64,000 bases of DNA from Favolaschia claudopus (GCA_037176885.1 JAWWNJ010000065.1:1178001-1242000), one strand, 5' to 3'. Positions 1 through 11,139 are shown, counted from the first letter of the stretch. A program made the numbers and translations. The notes: generated by a model from the sequence alone, not told the origin.

Positions 1-834
1 AAAACAGCCAAAATCTGACAACTTGACGGCTCGATATCTCGCGAACGGCTCCACCCTTTTGTGCTATTCAACTTATGAATCACCATTGACCACCCGCAAG
101 TTGTTCTCCTCGCAGAGCGCAAACAATTTCCGACCTTGGCTGTTTACGACCATTTTGTGGCGATACGGGGCGGGTGCTCCACGCATTGTGGGCACAATAG
201 GCCAGATCTACCATTGAGATCACCATGAACTGAGAAAGCTAGGCCCGCCTCGGACATCTCTCTAACAAGCACAGAGAAAGTGTCCCAAGGATGGAGAGCC
301 TGCCCCTCAGCAAAGTGTCTTGTCGCACTTGAGTGCTCTCCTGCTACATAAGCATTGACGAAGTGCATATCGCCGATGCGCAAGACGAGGATACTCGTTC
401 AACTGGTGGGACAGGGGGGGGGAATGGTCATATGCTATTGCACATAACACGCGCCGAAGTTATTGGGCCTTCCCTGTGCTGATTTTCTATGGTTGTTTAT
501 TTATGTGTCAAATCAACAATTTCTTGCTCTGTTTTAGTACCCTCATTGAAGGATGAGGATAGCCCAGCAAACTCTGAGTTCTCAGGTACAAAGTCATGAG
601 ATAGTAAACATATTTTTGAGGTACTCACCCACCTGAAATCCTGGTGAGTGTGTTCTAAAAAAGGCAAACACCGCCAAATTAATGGTATTTTGAAGATTAA
701 TTTATTCAGCCACTGTGTGATACCTTACCCCAAGTTTATATCATAAAAGTTGTAACAAACACGCTATAAATGAACCCTTCATCGCTCAAAGTTCCTTGAC
801 CATCGTAATTTCTGGGAAAAAACCCCGAATTCGG
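1..834. other. No recognisable gene
   Basis: Short open frames only, none with a motif I recognise or a plausible exon structure. Base composition is mixed and there is no terminal repeat pair. The sequence runs off the left edge of the window. Confidence 0.5.
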
Positions 835-1230
835 TTACTTTTGGTAACTGCGAGTATCCGGTGACGATCTCTCGATATCCAGTTTTGCCTTCAGAGACTT
901 GCGCACAAATGCGCAAACTCCCCCGTACGTGTCCTGTCCCTCCGGCATCTTTCGTGACATCATAAAGAAGTCAAACCCTTTCAAACCTCTCACCATCTCA
1001 GATTGGTCTGGCCGCAAATGAGCTTTCTGCACGAAGAAAACATCCGACTCCTCAATTGACTTTCGAAAGTCGGGACGGGCGAGGTTGGGTAAAAGTCTGC
1101 CATCCATATTCCAAGAAACTACCACTAAGTCCCTAATGTGCTTTGAACATTGCGCGCACACACTAGAGCCGCTCGATGAGCGACTAGCCGATCCCCCTTG
1201 GTAAACAGAATCAGACGGCGAAGAACCCAC
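835..1230 (-). pseudogene. LINE ORF2 endonuclease N-terminal fragment
   Basis: The minus-strand frame of 131 codons resembles the start of an apurinic-type endonuclease domain of a non-LTR retrotransposon. After a Ser-rich, Cys-containing leader it reads VVVSWNMDGR, then a conserved spacing to SDVFFVQKAHLRPDQ and GGVCAFVRKSL, which is the usual N, E-position and strand pattern of these nucleases. The normal LQETH-type motif is altered to VQKAHL, replacing the catalytic Glu, so this copy is unlikely to cut DNA. No reverse transcriptase follows downstream, so it is a truncated remnant. Upstream sequence is T/C-rich (about 1240-1350) and not informative. Confidence 0.6.
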
Positions 1231-1415
1231 GCTCTTCCCCGTCTCACATCCCTATTGCCTCTTTCCCCCATCTTCTCCTGCATCTTTTCCTCCGTTGTAT
1301 TTCCTACCCTTCCCCTTCCCCCTTTCCTGCCTTCCTTCAGAGCTCCGCTCTTGCGATGGCCCCCAAGCCGACGCAATAAACTCGTGTGTTAAAGTCTGGC
1401 TTCGAGAGACTAATA

Positions 1416-1742
1416 GACAGCTTGTGCCACAGCCGCACGGGCCGCATGCGGCTTTTTGGCATTTGTGCAAAGCCCCGGGAAAGTGGGGCCGTGAGAGTAG
1501 TGGAGCCGTTGCAACGGCTTTGCGTTCGAAACTTTGTTGAAGTTAAAGGCTTTGTAGACGCTATTCGTGAGTGTTCCGGCCCAATTCCTTTGTAGAAATG
1601 TTAAACATACTAATCCCTACCCCTTAGACATCGAAAGTTCTGAACTTGAATCGGGAAATTACCTTCAAGTTAAAAACTGTGCGGCTTTGCACAAGTACCA
1701 AAAGCCGCGTGCGGCTTGCGTGCGGCTGTGGGACAAGCTGTC
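1416..1742. mobile_element. TA-flanked MITE with long inverted repeats
   Basis: Arms of about 65 bp at 1416-1480 and 1678-1742 are imperfect inverted copies; both begin GACAGCTTGT at the outer edge and share a CCACAGCCGCACG core and a TTTGTGCAAAGCC-like inner part. A TA dinucleotide abuts each end (1414-1415 and 1743-1744), as expected for Tc1/mariner-type target duplication. The word GCGGCT recurs in both arms. No coding capacity. Class is inferred from ends only. Confidence 0.55.
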
Positions 1743-2334
1743 TAATATTTACACGCTTGCCACCTTTACCAAATACGGCCTGATGGTGGGACTCGGACGC
1801 TCGGCTAGTGAGATTCAAGGTCCGAAAGTGGGACTCGGCTTCCCGGCACATCACTCAATCGAGCAAATTCCTCTGATTGAATTAAAGCTTTGCCTATGAA
1901 AAGAATATTGACCAACATGGTATAATTTTCGGCGCCCTGTCGTTGTCGGTCGACGCCGTCTCGTGAGCAGATGTCATAATACAACATTATCCAGTATATA
2001 TACTGCCAGCCTGTAAGGGGAGAAGGGCCCAGGAGCCAAGTCGATAACAAACCTGGGGATCAGAGATCCCCAGCGGACTACTTATATACAAGAGGTGACG
2101 TAAGATATGACATAAGTGAGCACACAGCATGATGTCTTGGAGACAGAGAACTTCTGCCCAAGTCAAAGGACGTCCTAGCTGTGGAATCCCCTGACACAGC
2201 CACATGTCAAGCCGAGCTTGACATTGCTCCCTTTTGAGTGGTAGTGGTGCAAGGCTGGCTGCATTACATAAATTCTTACATAAATGTCACGATTGAATAG
2301 CAATCTTATCGTGACAACGCCGTAGATGATCGGT
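1743..2334 (-). other. LTR-like remnant with two short perfect palindromes
   Basis: No gene is visible. In minus orientation the stretch from about 2223 to 1990 looks like a degraded LTR: it begins with TGTCAAGC, has a TATA-like TTGTATATAAG near 2090-2080 and is followed by a GC-rich segment. Two perfect palindromes stand out: 2205-2223 (8 bp arms TGTCAAGC, 3 bp loop) and 2053-2073 (9 bp arms CTGGGGATC, 3 bp loop). No second LTR or target duplication was found, so the LTR reading is weak. Confidence 0.25.
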
Positions 2335-2340
2335 GCATTG

Positions 2341-2990
2341 ATTATCATACTTGTGCGCATTCCGCCGCAACGTGCGCACCCAATATGGCAATTTGATGCG
2401 GGCTGTGTTGATGGCGAATCACTTCGGCGAGACTCGGCACCCGCCAAATCCTAGTCCTTCATTTGCGCGAAGGGGACCAACCATTCGCGGCCCCTCCCCT
2501 CCCTCGCTCCGCTCGGGGGGTCCCCCAAGCCGGGGTCGCTCAGGTTGGCACTCTAAAGCCTCGTTCGCGCGAATCCTTCTGTTCCTCACCCCCACACCCC
2601 CCCCCGAACCCTAACCACTAACCCAAACCTTAACCCTAACCAGGTACTAACCGAGTAATCTTTTGGCCTTCGGCAGTCACAAAAGTGGGAGCAAACCCTA
2701 ACCACCTAACCAGTGACTTTTTGGGCCTTCGGCAGTCATAGCACAAGTGAAGCAAAAAAATGTAAACAGAAAGAATTGAACTCACCACCTCAACAATTCG
2801 AATCTGCTATCTCCACCTACAAACCTCTATACTACACAGCAACTGGCTGACCCCTTTTTTTCAGCATGACATTACGCCCCTAAGACCCACAACAGCTCAC
2901 ATTGATCTACAGTCAAAAGCATTTGATCGCCGAATATCTTGCCGCCATCAAATTCCCTTATTCGGTTGGCACGTTGCGGCGGAATGTCAG
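2341..2990. repeat. Imperfect inverted repeats around a telomere-like tract
   Basis: A segment near 2355-2395 (containing ATTCCGCCGCAACGTGC) recurs inverted near 2930-2985 (GCACGTTGCGGCGGAAT), with a further inverted match around CATCAAATT. The arms enclose the CCCTAA-like tract and a 15 bp word GGCCTTCGGCAGTCA repeated at 2665-2679 and 2724-2738. It may be a decayed TIR element; no target duplication was recognised. Confidence 0.4.
2607..2711. repeat. Interstitial telomere-like CCCTAA tract
   Basis: Positions 2607-2641 hold degenerate CCCTAACC units, and 2693-2711 a second short run AAACCCTAACCACCTAACC. CCCTAA/TTAGGG is the common fungal telomere repeat. The array is short and degenerate and lies internally, so it is an interstitial relic or chance-enriched tract rather than a chromosome end. 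Confidence 0.5.
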
Positions 2991-3010
2991 GAGTGGATTA
3001 TCATTGAATC

Positions 3011-3298
3011 ATCACAGTTCGTGTGATGATGAGTCATCCCCTATATGGTTTCCTTCTTGTACATTGAAAAGGCTGTATGGGTGTGATGACTGTGATTGAT
3101 TGTTCACACGGTCTGTGGCAGTATAAATAGCGTAGTATATTCTGTACTTTAGTCCTTTTATTCAGTTCATTTCTCGAAGCTAATACCGGTCATGCAACTG
3201 TTAGTGTCACGTGACTTCGGAATTCGCGCCGAAACAAAATTGAACCTCTTTGCGCGCTTCAACCTTGCTTCAACCTGGATGTATAGACATGCCCTACC
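3011..3298. other. No gene seen
   Basis: AT-rich stretch between the inverted repeat arm and the TIR of the next transposon. There is a TATA-like AGTATAAATAG at about 3120-3130, but no open frame downstream that it clearly serves. Confidence 0.4.
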
Positions 3299-3303
3299 AT
3301 ATA

Positions 3304-3354
3304 GTGGGAACGGGCATCGCCTATGATGCCCGCGGCAGCTTTGGCTTTGTTTGG
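3304..3354 (+). repeat. Left terminal inverted repeat
   Basis: Starts GTGGGAACGGGCATCGCC and ends CTTTGTTTGG. It is matched in reverse complement at 7717-7767 with a single difference. ATATA lies immediately outside. Confidence 0.85.
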
Positions 3355-3829
3355 TTGGCTTGAACGGTCGGTTCCTGTTTTGCGAAGTTAATACCGCTTT
3401 CCCTGGCCACATTTTCATAGAGGTATATAGAGAAAATTTGTAGGAAATAGGTCTTGCATTAGGGCTACTAAGCCAGTTTTTTTTCTTTTCCCCCAAGATA
3501 GTAAGTGTAAACTGTGAAACCGTAAAGAATATCTGTTATTTCGGAAATTTTACCCCAGATAAAAAAATCCGGCTCAGTACTGTTGTTAACAAGAGTCTAT
3601 GCTACCACTCTCACTGCGCACCCTAAGTCATTGGATGAGTTCTGAACATGGTATTAACTGTTCGCCGCAACGCTTCAAACGCGAAAGATCACAGGCGTGA
3701 CGGCGTGACAAAAAGTCTGAGAGTCGCGTCTTTCTTGGTATATCTTGTTCTCCGTCGCGTTTTGGGCATCTTTCTGGCGCTTGCTTCTACTCATGCTATC
3801 TTGGACTCTTGCTCTTCGCCCATCGCACC

Positions 3830-6800
3830 ATGGCACGGGCTAATAAACGGCAAAATCAGGCTAGAAGAGCTCGGCAGCCTCACCCCACCTCGCATGACCT
3901 CGAGACCTCTAGCGATGACGAAAACGTCGAGCCATCGACTCCCTTGCAAACTTTGCCATTGGACAGCACTCAATCTACCAAACGTACGACGATCAGGGCG
4001 CAACTAACCGAAAAAGAAGCTCGAATTACCGAACTAGAAGCAACACTTTTGGACTTGACATCTACACTTCAGCAGCTGCAGCACGACTTTGACAGCTTAA
4101 AATTAGCTCACGCATCCCTAGAACAGAAACTGGAGCTCACCTCAGCCGTCAATAAATCCCTGAAATCGCTAAAACGAAAAGCAGACACTTCACTTCTTGA
4201 CGAACAGCAGAAGCAACGAAAACGAGTGAAGCGAATGCAAAGCACTCGAGAAAAGAAGGCGATAACAACTGAGGCGACAATCAGCACCTTGACCGAGACT
4301 ATTGATGGACAATCGCACCAACTGACGAACCTCACTGATGAGCTTGCGGCGGCTCGCCGACAAATATCTGCGCGGGACCAGGAACTCACTCAATTGCATT
4401 CTTACCTCAAAGACAAACAATCTACCATCACTACCCTCCGGAACCGACTCTGTGCTTACCAGAAACAAAATACTCGGGCCCAGGTGTCGATAAAACAATT
4501 GCGAAAGCGGCTTCGGGACTTACTCGTCTGGAATCCTCGGGAAAATGGACAGTATACTGCTATCGCGCGAAGACTAGCTCGGGCGCTGATCAAGGCTGAA
4601 TGTTCTGCGGGAAAGGTGGAGTTTGCTGTTAGAAGCTGCGCAGAGGCATTCGGCGTCACGATCAAGCGTCGATTCATGAGTCGCCGTACAGTTAGCCGGG
4701 CTATAGGTGAAGGAGGAAAATATGGTGAAATTCAGTTAGCTCGCGAAATCATGGAGGCGCCTGGTATTTCTTCTGAATTTTGATCGCTCTATATCTAATG
4801 ACCCCGTCAGGATTCATCGAAAGCTCAGATGGAACCACGCACCGCGGAATCACAGTCGAGTCCAGCCATGTTACTCTCCTTGCCCCAACATACGAGCCTG
4901 GTGTCGACGATTCCGACCAGACAACATGGCGACATCGTACCCGATTTATCGAGGTTGCTCCCGCGTTGGATCATACAGCGGAGCGCTAGTCTGTATTTTG
5001 CCACGGGGGTGATGCACGGAGGTGAGCATAATGCCGTAATGTACGGATTGGGAAATGGTTCCCACAGGCCATTGACAACATACCACGACTGTCCCCCCGT
5101 CTATTGCTTGACTTTGCATATAGATCACTCAGAATAGGCTGAGTGAATATGTGTGCAAAGTTTGAATAAATTATATGAGTGATACGAACGAGAATCTGCG
5201 ATACAGTGGGTGGCCGGCGGCCAACCCGCCAAAATCTGATCTCCTTCAATTGTGAACCTTTTTCTTCCATTGAAGTGGGGAGTATTGTCAGATTTGAGCT
5301 GTAAAAACACTCCAAAGAAGAAAATAAACAAATACGCGTTGTAAGATACGCAGCGACGCGATTGATTCAATTTGATTCAAATCATTACGGCATTATGCTC
5401 ACCTCCAATCGCGGATGACAGCAACTTGACAGACTACAACAAACCGCAGGTACGAGGATATATTTTGTTGTAGCGTCTGTTTACAAGAGACTAGCGGAGC
5501 GCCAGGTCGAGGGCACCAAGGAGGTGGCAAACCGGATAGCTGATGTGTACAATCGGAGTCCGCTGGCTGTTTTGGAGCAGAGGGTGATGCACAGGAATGA
5601 GTATTGGCGGAAGAAGCTTGGGGAGAACAAGGATCACGCAGCCGATGGGAAGAAGGGTTTCAATATCTCTGCCGAGTATAAGAAGACCGTCGTATTGGAG
5701 GACTTGGGCCACGAAGCGATGGAGAGCACTGATCTAGCAACAAGTCAAATCCTCTCCACCATGGCATCGATAACCGACGACGATCTAGCGGCTGTCGCGA
5801 GAATTTCCAAGGCTGAAGTGGCGCAGCTGTAAGATGAGTTGTCGAAAATTATTTGTTTGCTGAAAATCTTCTAGAACAACAGAAGCACGCACCGAGCTCT
5901 CCGCCCAGACCCTCGAACGCAAACTCGGAGAGGTTCAATACGATTTACTGACGCCTGAACAACAACAAGATCTCTGCACCCACGTCTTCGGAGGATGTTG
6001 TTGCCACAAAGATCTCAACGTCCTGGGCTATGGCTACGCTGCGGTACAACGGCTGTATACGACGCACAATATTCCGTCTCCTGTTCTTCTTGCGAATCTG
6101 GCGAATGCGAATACAGTAAAGCTCGGCTCCGGCGATGCAGATAGTGCAGCAGTACAGGCCGCACTCGAATCAAGCTCTGGCGGTGCTATCAAACTCCTTC
6201 AGCTGATGGGCGCGCTATTCAGGCACAAGGACGGAGAGCGCGGGTACCAGGATAAAGGTGTCATCGGCATCCAACAACGCAAACTCGAATTGCTTGGTCT
6301 TGGCGACGGCTCCAGATTTCCTGACGTCTCGAACACCCGCTACGGTTGTTATTCCTACGCTGCCGCCGAAGTCATTTGCTTTCATGACATCTACCGCGAC
6401 TTCATCACAACAATCATCGACACGAAAACAAAATCTGGGACCGCGAATCATGTTGAGGCGAACATACTGGAGGGGCTGAAGTGCGAGGTTACAAAGACGG
6501 AGTTGGCGGCATTGGCGCTGTACGGTGTATCGGTCTCGTGGCCGTACATGGCGATGGTGCGCGGGAAGGGGGAGGATGGTGAGCCTATCAACCTTTTGTC
6601 GCTCACAGACCTCCACCGCACGCTGCCGATGTTCTGCGCACATGTCTCAGCAAATCCCCATATATTGCTGGATCCTACTACGCCGCAAGACTAACTCACC
6701 ATTGATGGCAAACCCTTTCGAAACACCTCTTTATTCGATTCCATTGACAACCTTCGCTCCAAGAAATCCCTTCCCAATCTTTTCCTCGTCATCTCCGCAA

Positions 6801-7567
6801 TGTTCTCTGGGACAGAAACAGGCTGGATACGCTTCACTCCAGAATTCCACATCGGCGGGACATTTGATCGCCTCACTCCTTGGCAACGTGCAGCACTCCA
6901 TATTCCGACAACGAACGATGCCAACGAGAGCAAACTTGGATCATACCGTGGGCACATGAAGTATCATCCATACAGTACGGCCGCCACCTTCTCGAACCAG
7001 ACTCGTTTGGAGTTCAATAATACGGAGGCTTTTATCGACAAGCATTTCAGCAAAATACTCGAGAAGTATGTGATGAGGGAAGTTCGGAAGGATGGGAAGA
7101 GCCAGCGGCGGGCAAAGTTTCGGAAAGCGTTGGCGACTATGCACAGGGAAAAGGCAGAGAAGGCTCTCGCGCGACGGAGAAAAACGGCGGAACGGAAGAA
7201 AGCAACGGCAGATCGCTTGGCGGGGACTCCGCTTGAACTTGACGTCGCTAAGATTCGGCTCATGACCTCGGCTCAGCTCAAAGACCAGTTGCACGTCTAC
7301 AAGGGCATTCTCAAGGATGAAGAGCTTTCGAAGATGCTCTGGAAGAATATGTCGACTGTTGCTGTTCGTCGGACTTTGGTGTTGGAAGCTCGTGAGCGGG
7401 AACTTCCTCGGCGGTAAGTCGTGTCTGTGCTTTTAAAATGATTTCTATCTCGCTCCAGATCGTTATCCCAAGCTGTCTCTGCGCCGTCTGGTTCTGAAGA
7501 CATCATAGTGGTCGACGAATTTGGGTTTGGGACAGACGATGACGGGGAATGGGAGGATGTGGCGTAA
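3830..7567 (+). pseudogene. Coiled-coil transposase-like gene, broken by a MITE and one stop
   Basis: Exons 3830-4763, 4811-5828 (interrupted by the MITE at 4987-5493 plus its duplicated 9 bp), 5875-7413 and 7459-7567 give 1027 codons plus stop once the MITE is discounted; all phases agree and introns of 45-47 bp have GT/AG ends. Residues 1-60 are basic and polar, about 60-240 form a long Leu/Gln/Lys-rich coiled coil, then come SSDGTTHRG and HRTRFIEV, a Cys cluster FGGCCCHKDLNV, GALFRHKDG, and SRFPDVSNTRYGCYSYAA. A Lys/Arg-rich helix (about 930-960) and an acidic tail follow. Conserved Asp, His and Cys positions suggest an RNase H-fold transposase, but this is inference. Damage: the MITE, and TAA at 6692-6694 where the family would have Glu. 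It lies inside matching TIRs, so it is the element's own gene. Confidence 0.75.
4987..5493. mobile_element. 507 bp MULE-like MITE inside the transposase gene
   Basis: Ends are TAGTCT and AGACTA, flanked by a perfect 9 bp direct repeat GCGGAGCGC (4978-4986 and 5494-5502). Subterminal 24 bp inverted repeats lie at 5018-5041 and 5383-5406 (both contain GTGAGCATAATGCCGTAAT). The host codons read HTAER before and AERQVEG after, proving insertion with target duplication. A 9 bp duplication is typical of Mutator-like elements. No coding capacity. Confidence 0.8.
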
Positions 7568-7716
7568 AAAATTAGAGTTGTTTAAAATTATGATTTTTTT
7601 GTGGGAGCCGTGTAGACAAGCCTTCAACAAACATATTTGTACGCCAAAACTAGTTGATACGAGGCGTGTAGCGGGGGGAACACGCAAGAACATGGGTGTG
7701 GGGGATTTGATAGGGA

Positions 7717-7767
7717 CCAAACAAAGCCAAAGCTGCTGCGGGCATCATAGGCGATGCCCGTTCCCAC
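7717..7767 (-). repeat. Right terminal inverted repeat
   Basis: Reverse complement of 3304-3354 with one mismatch; followed directly by ATATA, matching the left flank. The internal GGGCATC/GATGCCC palindrome is retained. Confidence 0.85.
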
Positions 7768-7772
7768 ATATA

Positions 7773-9288
7773 GTATGTGTAGTTGCTCAATGGATGTGCT
7801 CTCTCTTTCCTTTCCCTCCTCCATGACATGTATTTTGGTATTTCTTACACTTCTAGCCATTTGCTGCTTGCAGCTTATTTTTTTTCTTGGTTAGCATTAG
7901 CACTCAAGATAAACTTCATCCTCCACATTATCTTATGTTACTGCATGTATGAGCCAAATCAACCAGCCAATGCTTTCTCTCAAGCAAAATAAAATTAAAT
8001 AGATCGATGCCTCCAAATACTCCACAGCGCATATGAAATGCAGCTCAGGAGCAAGAGCATGTCAATCGCATTCTGGATAGCCCTGTACACCGGAGATCTC
8101 CTTTACAGCAACCAAATTTTGTTCAGGTTAACTGGAATGGCCAGCAACTTCAACTTACACCTCGCACAGTTGGCCGAATTGCTGAGATGCAGAACACTGG
8201 GAATGCTGGTACTTAAGCAGGACAGAATGAAGACCAGGATATTCAAAGTCCACCTCCGTCACCAACACGTAGGACTCAAGGGCCAGATCCACCTCCGGTG
8301 CAGCAGAATCCTGTACAGCCAGTGCAATCAAATAATTATAGTACAAAGATAGGGAAATGCTCAACGCAATGCTCAAGGTCGAAGAAGACCAGTTGCTAGA
8401 GAGCCACATCCTGAGAATCCTGACCTGCTATATTGCACAAGTGGCAGCCATCACAAACCTTCTGCTGACTTTGAGGGAAGGAAGAAAACATTGAACGGAA
8501 CAGCATTTCAATCACCTTTCCTGTTGCAAGATTGCAGAAGCCAAATAAAACCACAGTGTGTCAGATGCTCAGAATGGAGAGAGGCTTTGAGTCTAAAACT
8601 CAATACTTGTGGATTCAATATACAGGATATTCTTACTGAATTTCAATTTCTTGAGCCCGTGGGGAATACGAATATTCGCTACGCATAGATTCCCGGCGAC
8701 GGGATCAGTCACCCTTTTCAGCAGTTGCATGAGTCCTTAGAATAGATCAGCGAGTGTACTTGCTCTGTACTATGTAGTATGTAATTCAGTAAATTGCATG
8801 TACGGACTGAAGCTATGTTAGCGGTAATTATTTACCACTCTTTACCTTACAGCATACTTACTGTACTCTCGTAAGCATTACGTAGTCTTTATGCGTTTCT
8901 AACCGAGACCACGACGTTCTCTACACAAACGCAGTTTCTTCGAATTCGCGTCTTCCCAACTCGATACGGGCGATACCGAACAGCAAATTACGCTGACAAG
9001 CTATGATCTGAACGACTAAGTATCTTCAGATTTCATGTCCTCCATACAAGAGAGGGTGAAACGAGCCTAGACTGAAGCAAGCTTCCCCTCCTATGTGGAC
9101 CATTGTCCACATACATCATATTTGAGAAGGTGAGCAATCGGTCAAATTCATTGAATGGGGCCTGATTCCTCTGGGATACCTGAAAAGCTAGAATCATGCG
9201 CATTTCTATGAAATAACTGATTCATGTTCTAGGTACATGAAAATCAGGTGCCGATGTTTTCACAGTGTATGTAGTCGGCGATGCCTTG
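7773..9288 (+). other. No intact gene; decayed Pro/Gln-rich coding-like stretch
   Basis: Between about 8030 and 8420 one frame reads as a Gln/Pro-rich segment (for example QSPPPSPTRRTQGPDPPP) with scattered stops, which looks like a decayed retroelement gag, but no zinc knuckle or other domain is visible. A short perfect palindrome lies at 9092-9113 (9 bp arms TATGTGGAC, 4 bp loop). Nothing else is recognised up to the LTR. Confidence 0.35.
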
Positions 9289-9630
9289 TGTAACGGCTCG
9301 GTGTAGAGGTACGGGGATACGGTCAATACAACCCGTTTGTAGGCCGGTAGCTTTTTCCCTCCGCTCGAGTTTCTCCCACTGGGTTTTCTTGGCGAGGTTT
9401 TGACGCACCCGGCGTAGATAGTCAGTCATAGTTACAATACGTACGAATATTCGGATGAGTCGGGTTTGGAAGGATACATATATTCGAAGCCATGTAGTTT
9501 GCAGCCTTTGTCTTCTCAACACCCGTAATATTGCCCCGCTCCTCCTCGTCTCTATTCTCTCCCCTCGTCCTCGACCTGTCCTCAGCTCTCGCTTCAGCTC
9601 TTTTCTAACGGAGCACCCAGCACCGTTACA
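9289..9630 (+). repeat. 5' LTR of the gypsy element
   Basis: 342 bp, TG...CA ends (TGTAACGGCT to CCGTTACA). Preceded by the target duplication CCTTG. It should hold the promoter; I see no unambiguous TATA box (ACATATATTCG at about 9476-9487 is a candidate). Confidence 0.9.
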
Positions 9631-9737
9631 GTTTGAGAAGACCACCTACACAACAACCCCGGCTTTCTAGCTGTGCCCCTTGCTTCTATTGTTCTCCCCA
9701 CCTTCTTCTTTGCTTCCCTTCTTTCCTCTTCGCTCCC

Positions 9738-10971
9738 ATGGACCCGTCAGCTGGCTACAACAACCTCGAATCGGTCTGGGGCGCTTCCGGCTCGGGAGGC
9801 ACCTCTTCTCTCGACAACTCTTCCTATCAGCCTACCCTATGCTCCGACTCCGGCTCCACCGGCTACGGCTAAAGAGATGCTATGGACTTTGATTCAGGAA
9901 ATACGCCAGGATGCTCGGGAACGACGCAACGAGGCTAGCGGCGCCTTCAACGCCTGTTCTCAGCAGCAGGTTCAGACGACAACAGCTCTGCAGAGTGTTA
10001 CCGCCGCTATCACCAGTCTGGCCGACCTCGTCAGGAATATCAGCGGCACCACCTCTACTCCTGCCGCTCCTCCACCTCCTGCTCCTGCTCCTGTCGCACC
10101 CGTCCCCGTCGTCGCTACCCACATGCCGACTGACCGTCCTCTTCGCGCTCGGGAACCTCGTATCTTTTCTGGCGCCACCGCGGAGGTCGAACCCTTCATC
10201 GACGAAGTCGAGGCCAACATGCTGCTCCAGCGCATGGTTAACGACGCCGACAAGACTCGTTATCTCTCGACCTACCTGAAGAACGGCAATCCCAAGACGT
10301 GGTACTATGCCGTTAAGACCCACGCTACGTCCTATCTTTCTGATTATCCTTCTTTCATTGCTTCCTTCCGTGCCCAATTTGCCGACCCCAATTATGGTCG
10401 TACAGCCCTGCGTAAAATCAAAGGGTTGAAGCAAACAGGCTCGTGTGCGACTTACGCCTCGCTCTCCCGTTCGCTTTTGCCCCACGTCGACTTCTCTGAA
10501 CAGACGAAGCTTGACCAGTTCAAGGAGGGGCTTAAGCCTGCTCTTCGAGACACCATTGTCACCGTCCGTCCTAGACCTGTGGGATTTGACGCGTACGTGG
10601 CTCTCGCCATTGAGCTCGACAATGATCTTCATGACAATGAACTCGTTGCTCGTGAACGTGGCCAAGTTTCTCGCTCTTCTCATTCTTCTTCTGGATCTCG
10701 TCCTGCCCCACGCCAGACGACATCTACTTCCCATGCGTCTTCTGCGACGTCTGCAGCCCAGTCTTCCGACGTCGTTCCGATGGAGGTTGATGCGGTTAAG
10801 ATTCGTGGTCCCCTAACGCAGGCGGAGAAAGATCGTCGTCGCCAGCTCAACCTTTGCTTGTACTGCGGAGGTGCTGGTCACAATGCGGAAGCTTGTCCCA
10901 ACAAGTCCGATAAAGCCAAAAAGCGCGACAATGCGCGTAAAGCTTCTACCGCCCAGGCGGGAAAAGCTTAA
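9738..10971 (+). pseudogene. gypsy gag (frameshifted near the N-terminus)
   Basis: Capsid-like polyprotein. The natural start is probably ATG at 9738 (MDPSAGYNNLESVWG), but this frame stops at about 9870; the rest continues in the +1 frame from YAPTPAPPATAKEM to 10971, so one extra base near 9830-9840 separates them. The main frame has a Gln/Thr-rich helix, a Pro/Ala linker, a retrotransposon-gag core (REPRIFSGATAEVEPFIDEV, KTWYYAVKTH, FIASFRAQFADPN, LDQFKEGLKPALRDTI), a Ser-rich linker and a C-terminal CCHC zinc knuckle, CLYCGGAGHNAEAC (C-X2-C-X4-H-X4-C). It would package element RNA in the cytoplasm. Gag and pol are separated here by a stop and about 180 bp. Confidence 0.88.
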
Positions 10972-11139
10972 CCGAGAGTCCAACTCCTGCCCTAGGGCTC
11001 CCGGGTTCTGACGTTAGGGCACGTCCTGTTCTCGCCGCGAAGCCCGCGTTCGTTCGTGCGACGAATGGACGTTATATACCCAAAATTATATTTCTCCTCG
11101 TTTTGTCTTTGCTTCCTTCTCTCAATTAAATTTTCCTGA

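Larger units (their letters stand above)
3304..7767 (+). mobile_element. 4.46 kb TIR DNA transposon with spliced transposase-like gene
   Basis: Bounded by 51 bp terminal inverted repeats (3304-3354 and 7717-7767, one mismatch) and flanked on both sides by ATATA (3299-3303 and 7768-7772), an apparent 5 bp target duplication. It contains one four-exon gene (3830-7567) and a nested 507 bp MITE. Each TIR contains a self-palindrome, GGGCATC and GATGCCC around a 6 bp loop. The gene family is, as far as I recognise it, common in Agaricomycetes as a hypothetical protein; the superfamily is not assigned here. Confidence 0.75.

Noticed and set aside
1198..1540. Overlapping short plus-strand frames around 1200-1540
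   Set aside because: Low-complexity C/T-rich sequence and the MITE arm explain them; the minus strand carries the LINE endonuclease remnant.
9880..10734. 284-codon minus-strand open frame over the gag gene
   Set aside because: It is the mirror of the gag coding frame, contains no domain, and the plus-strand gag with its zinc knuckle explains the sequence.
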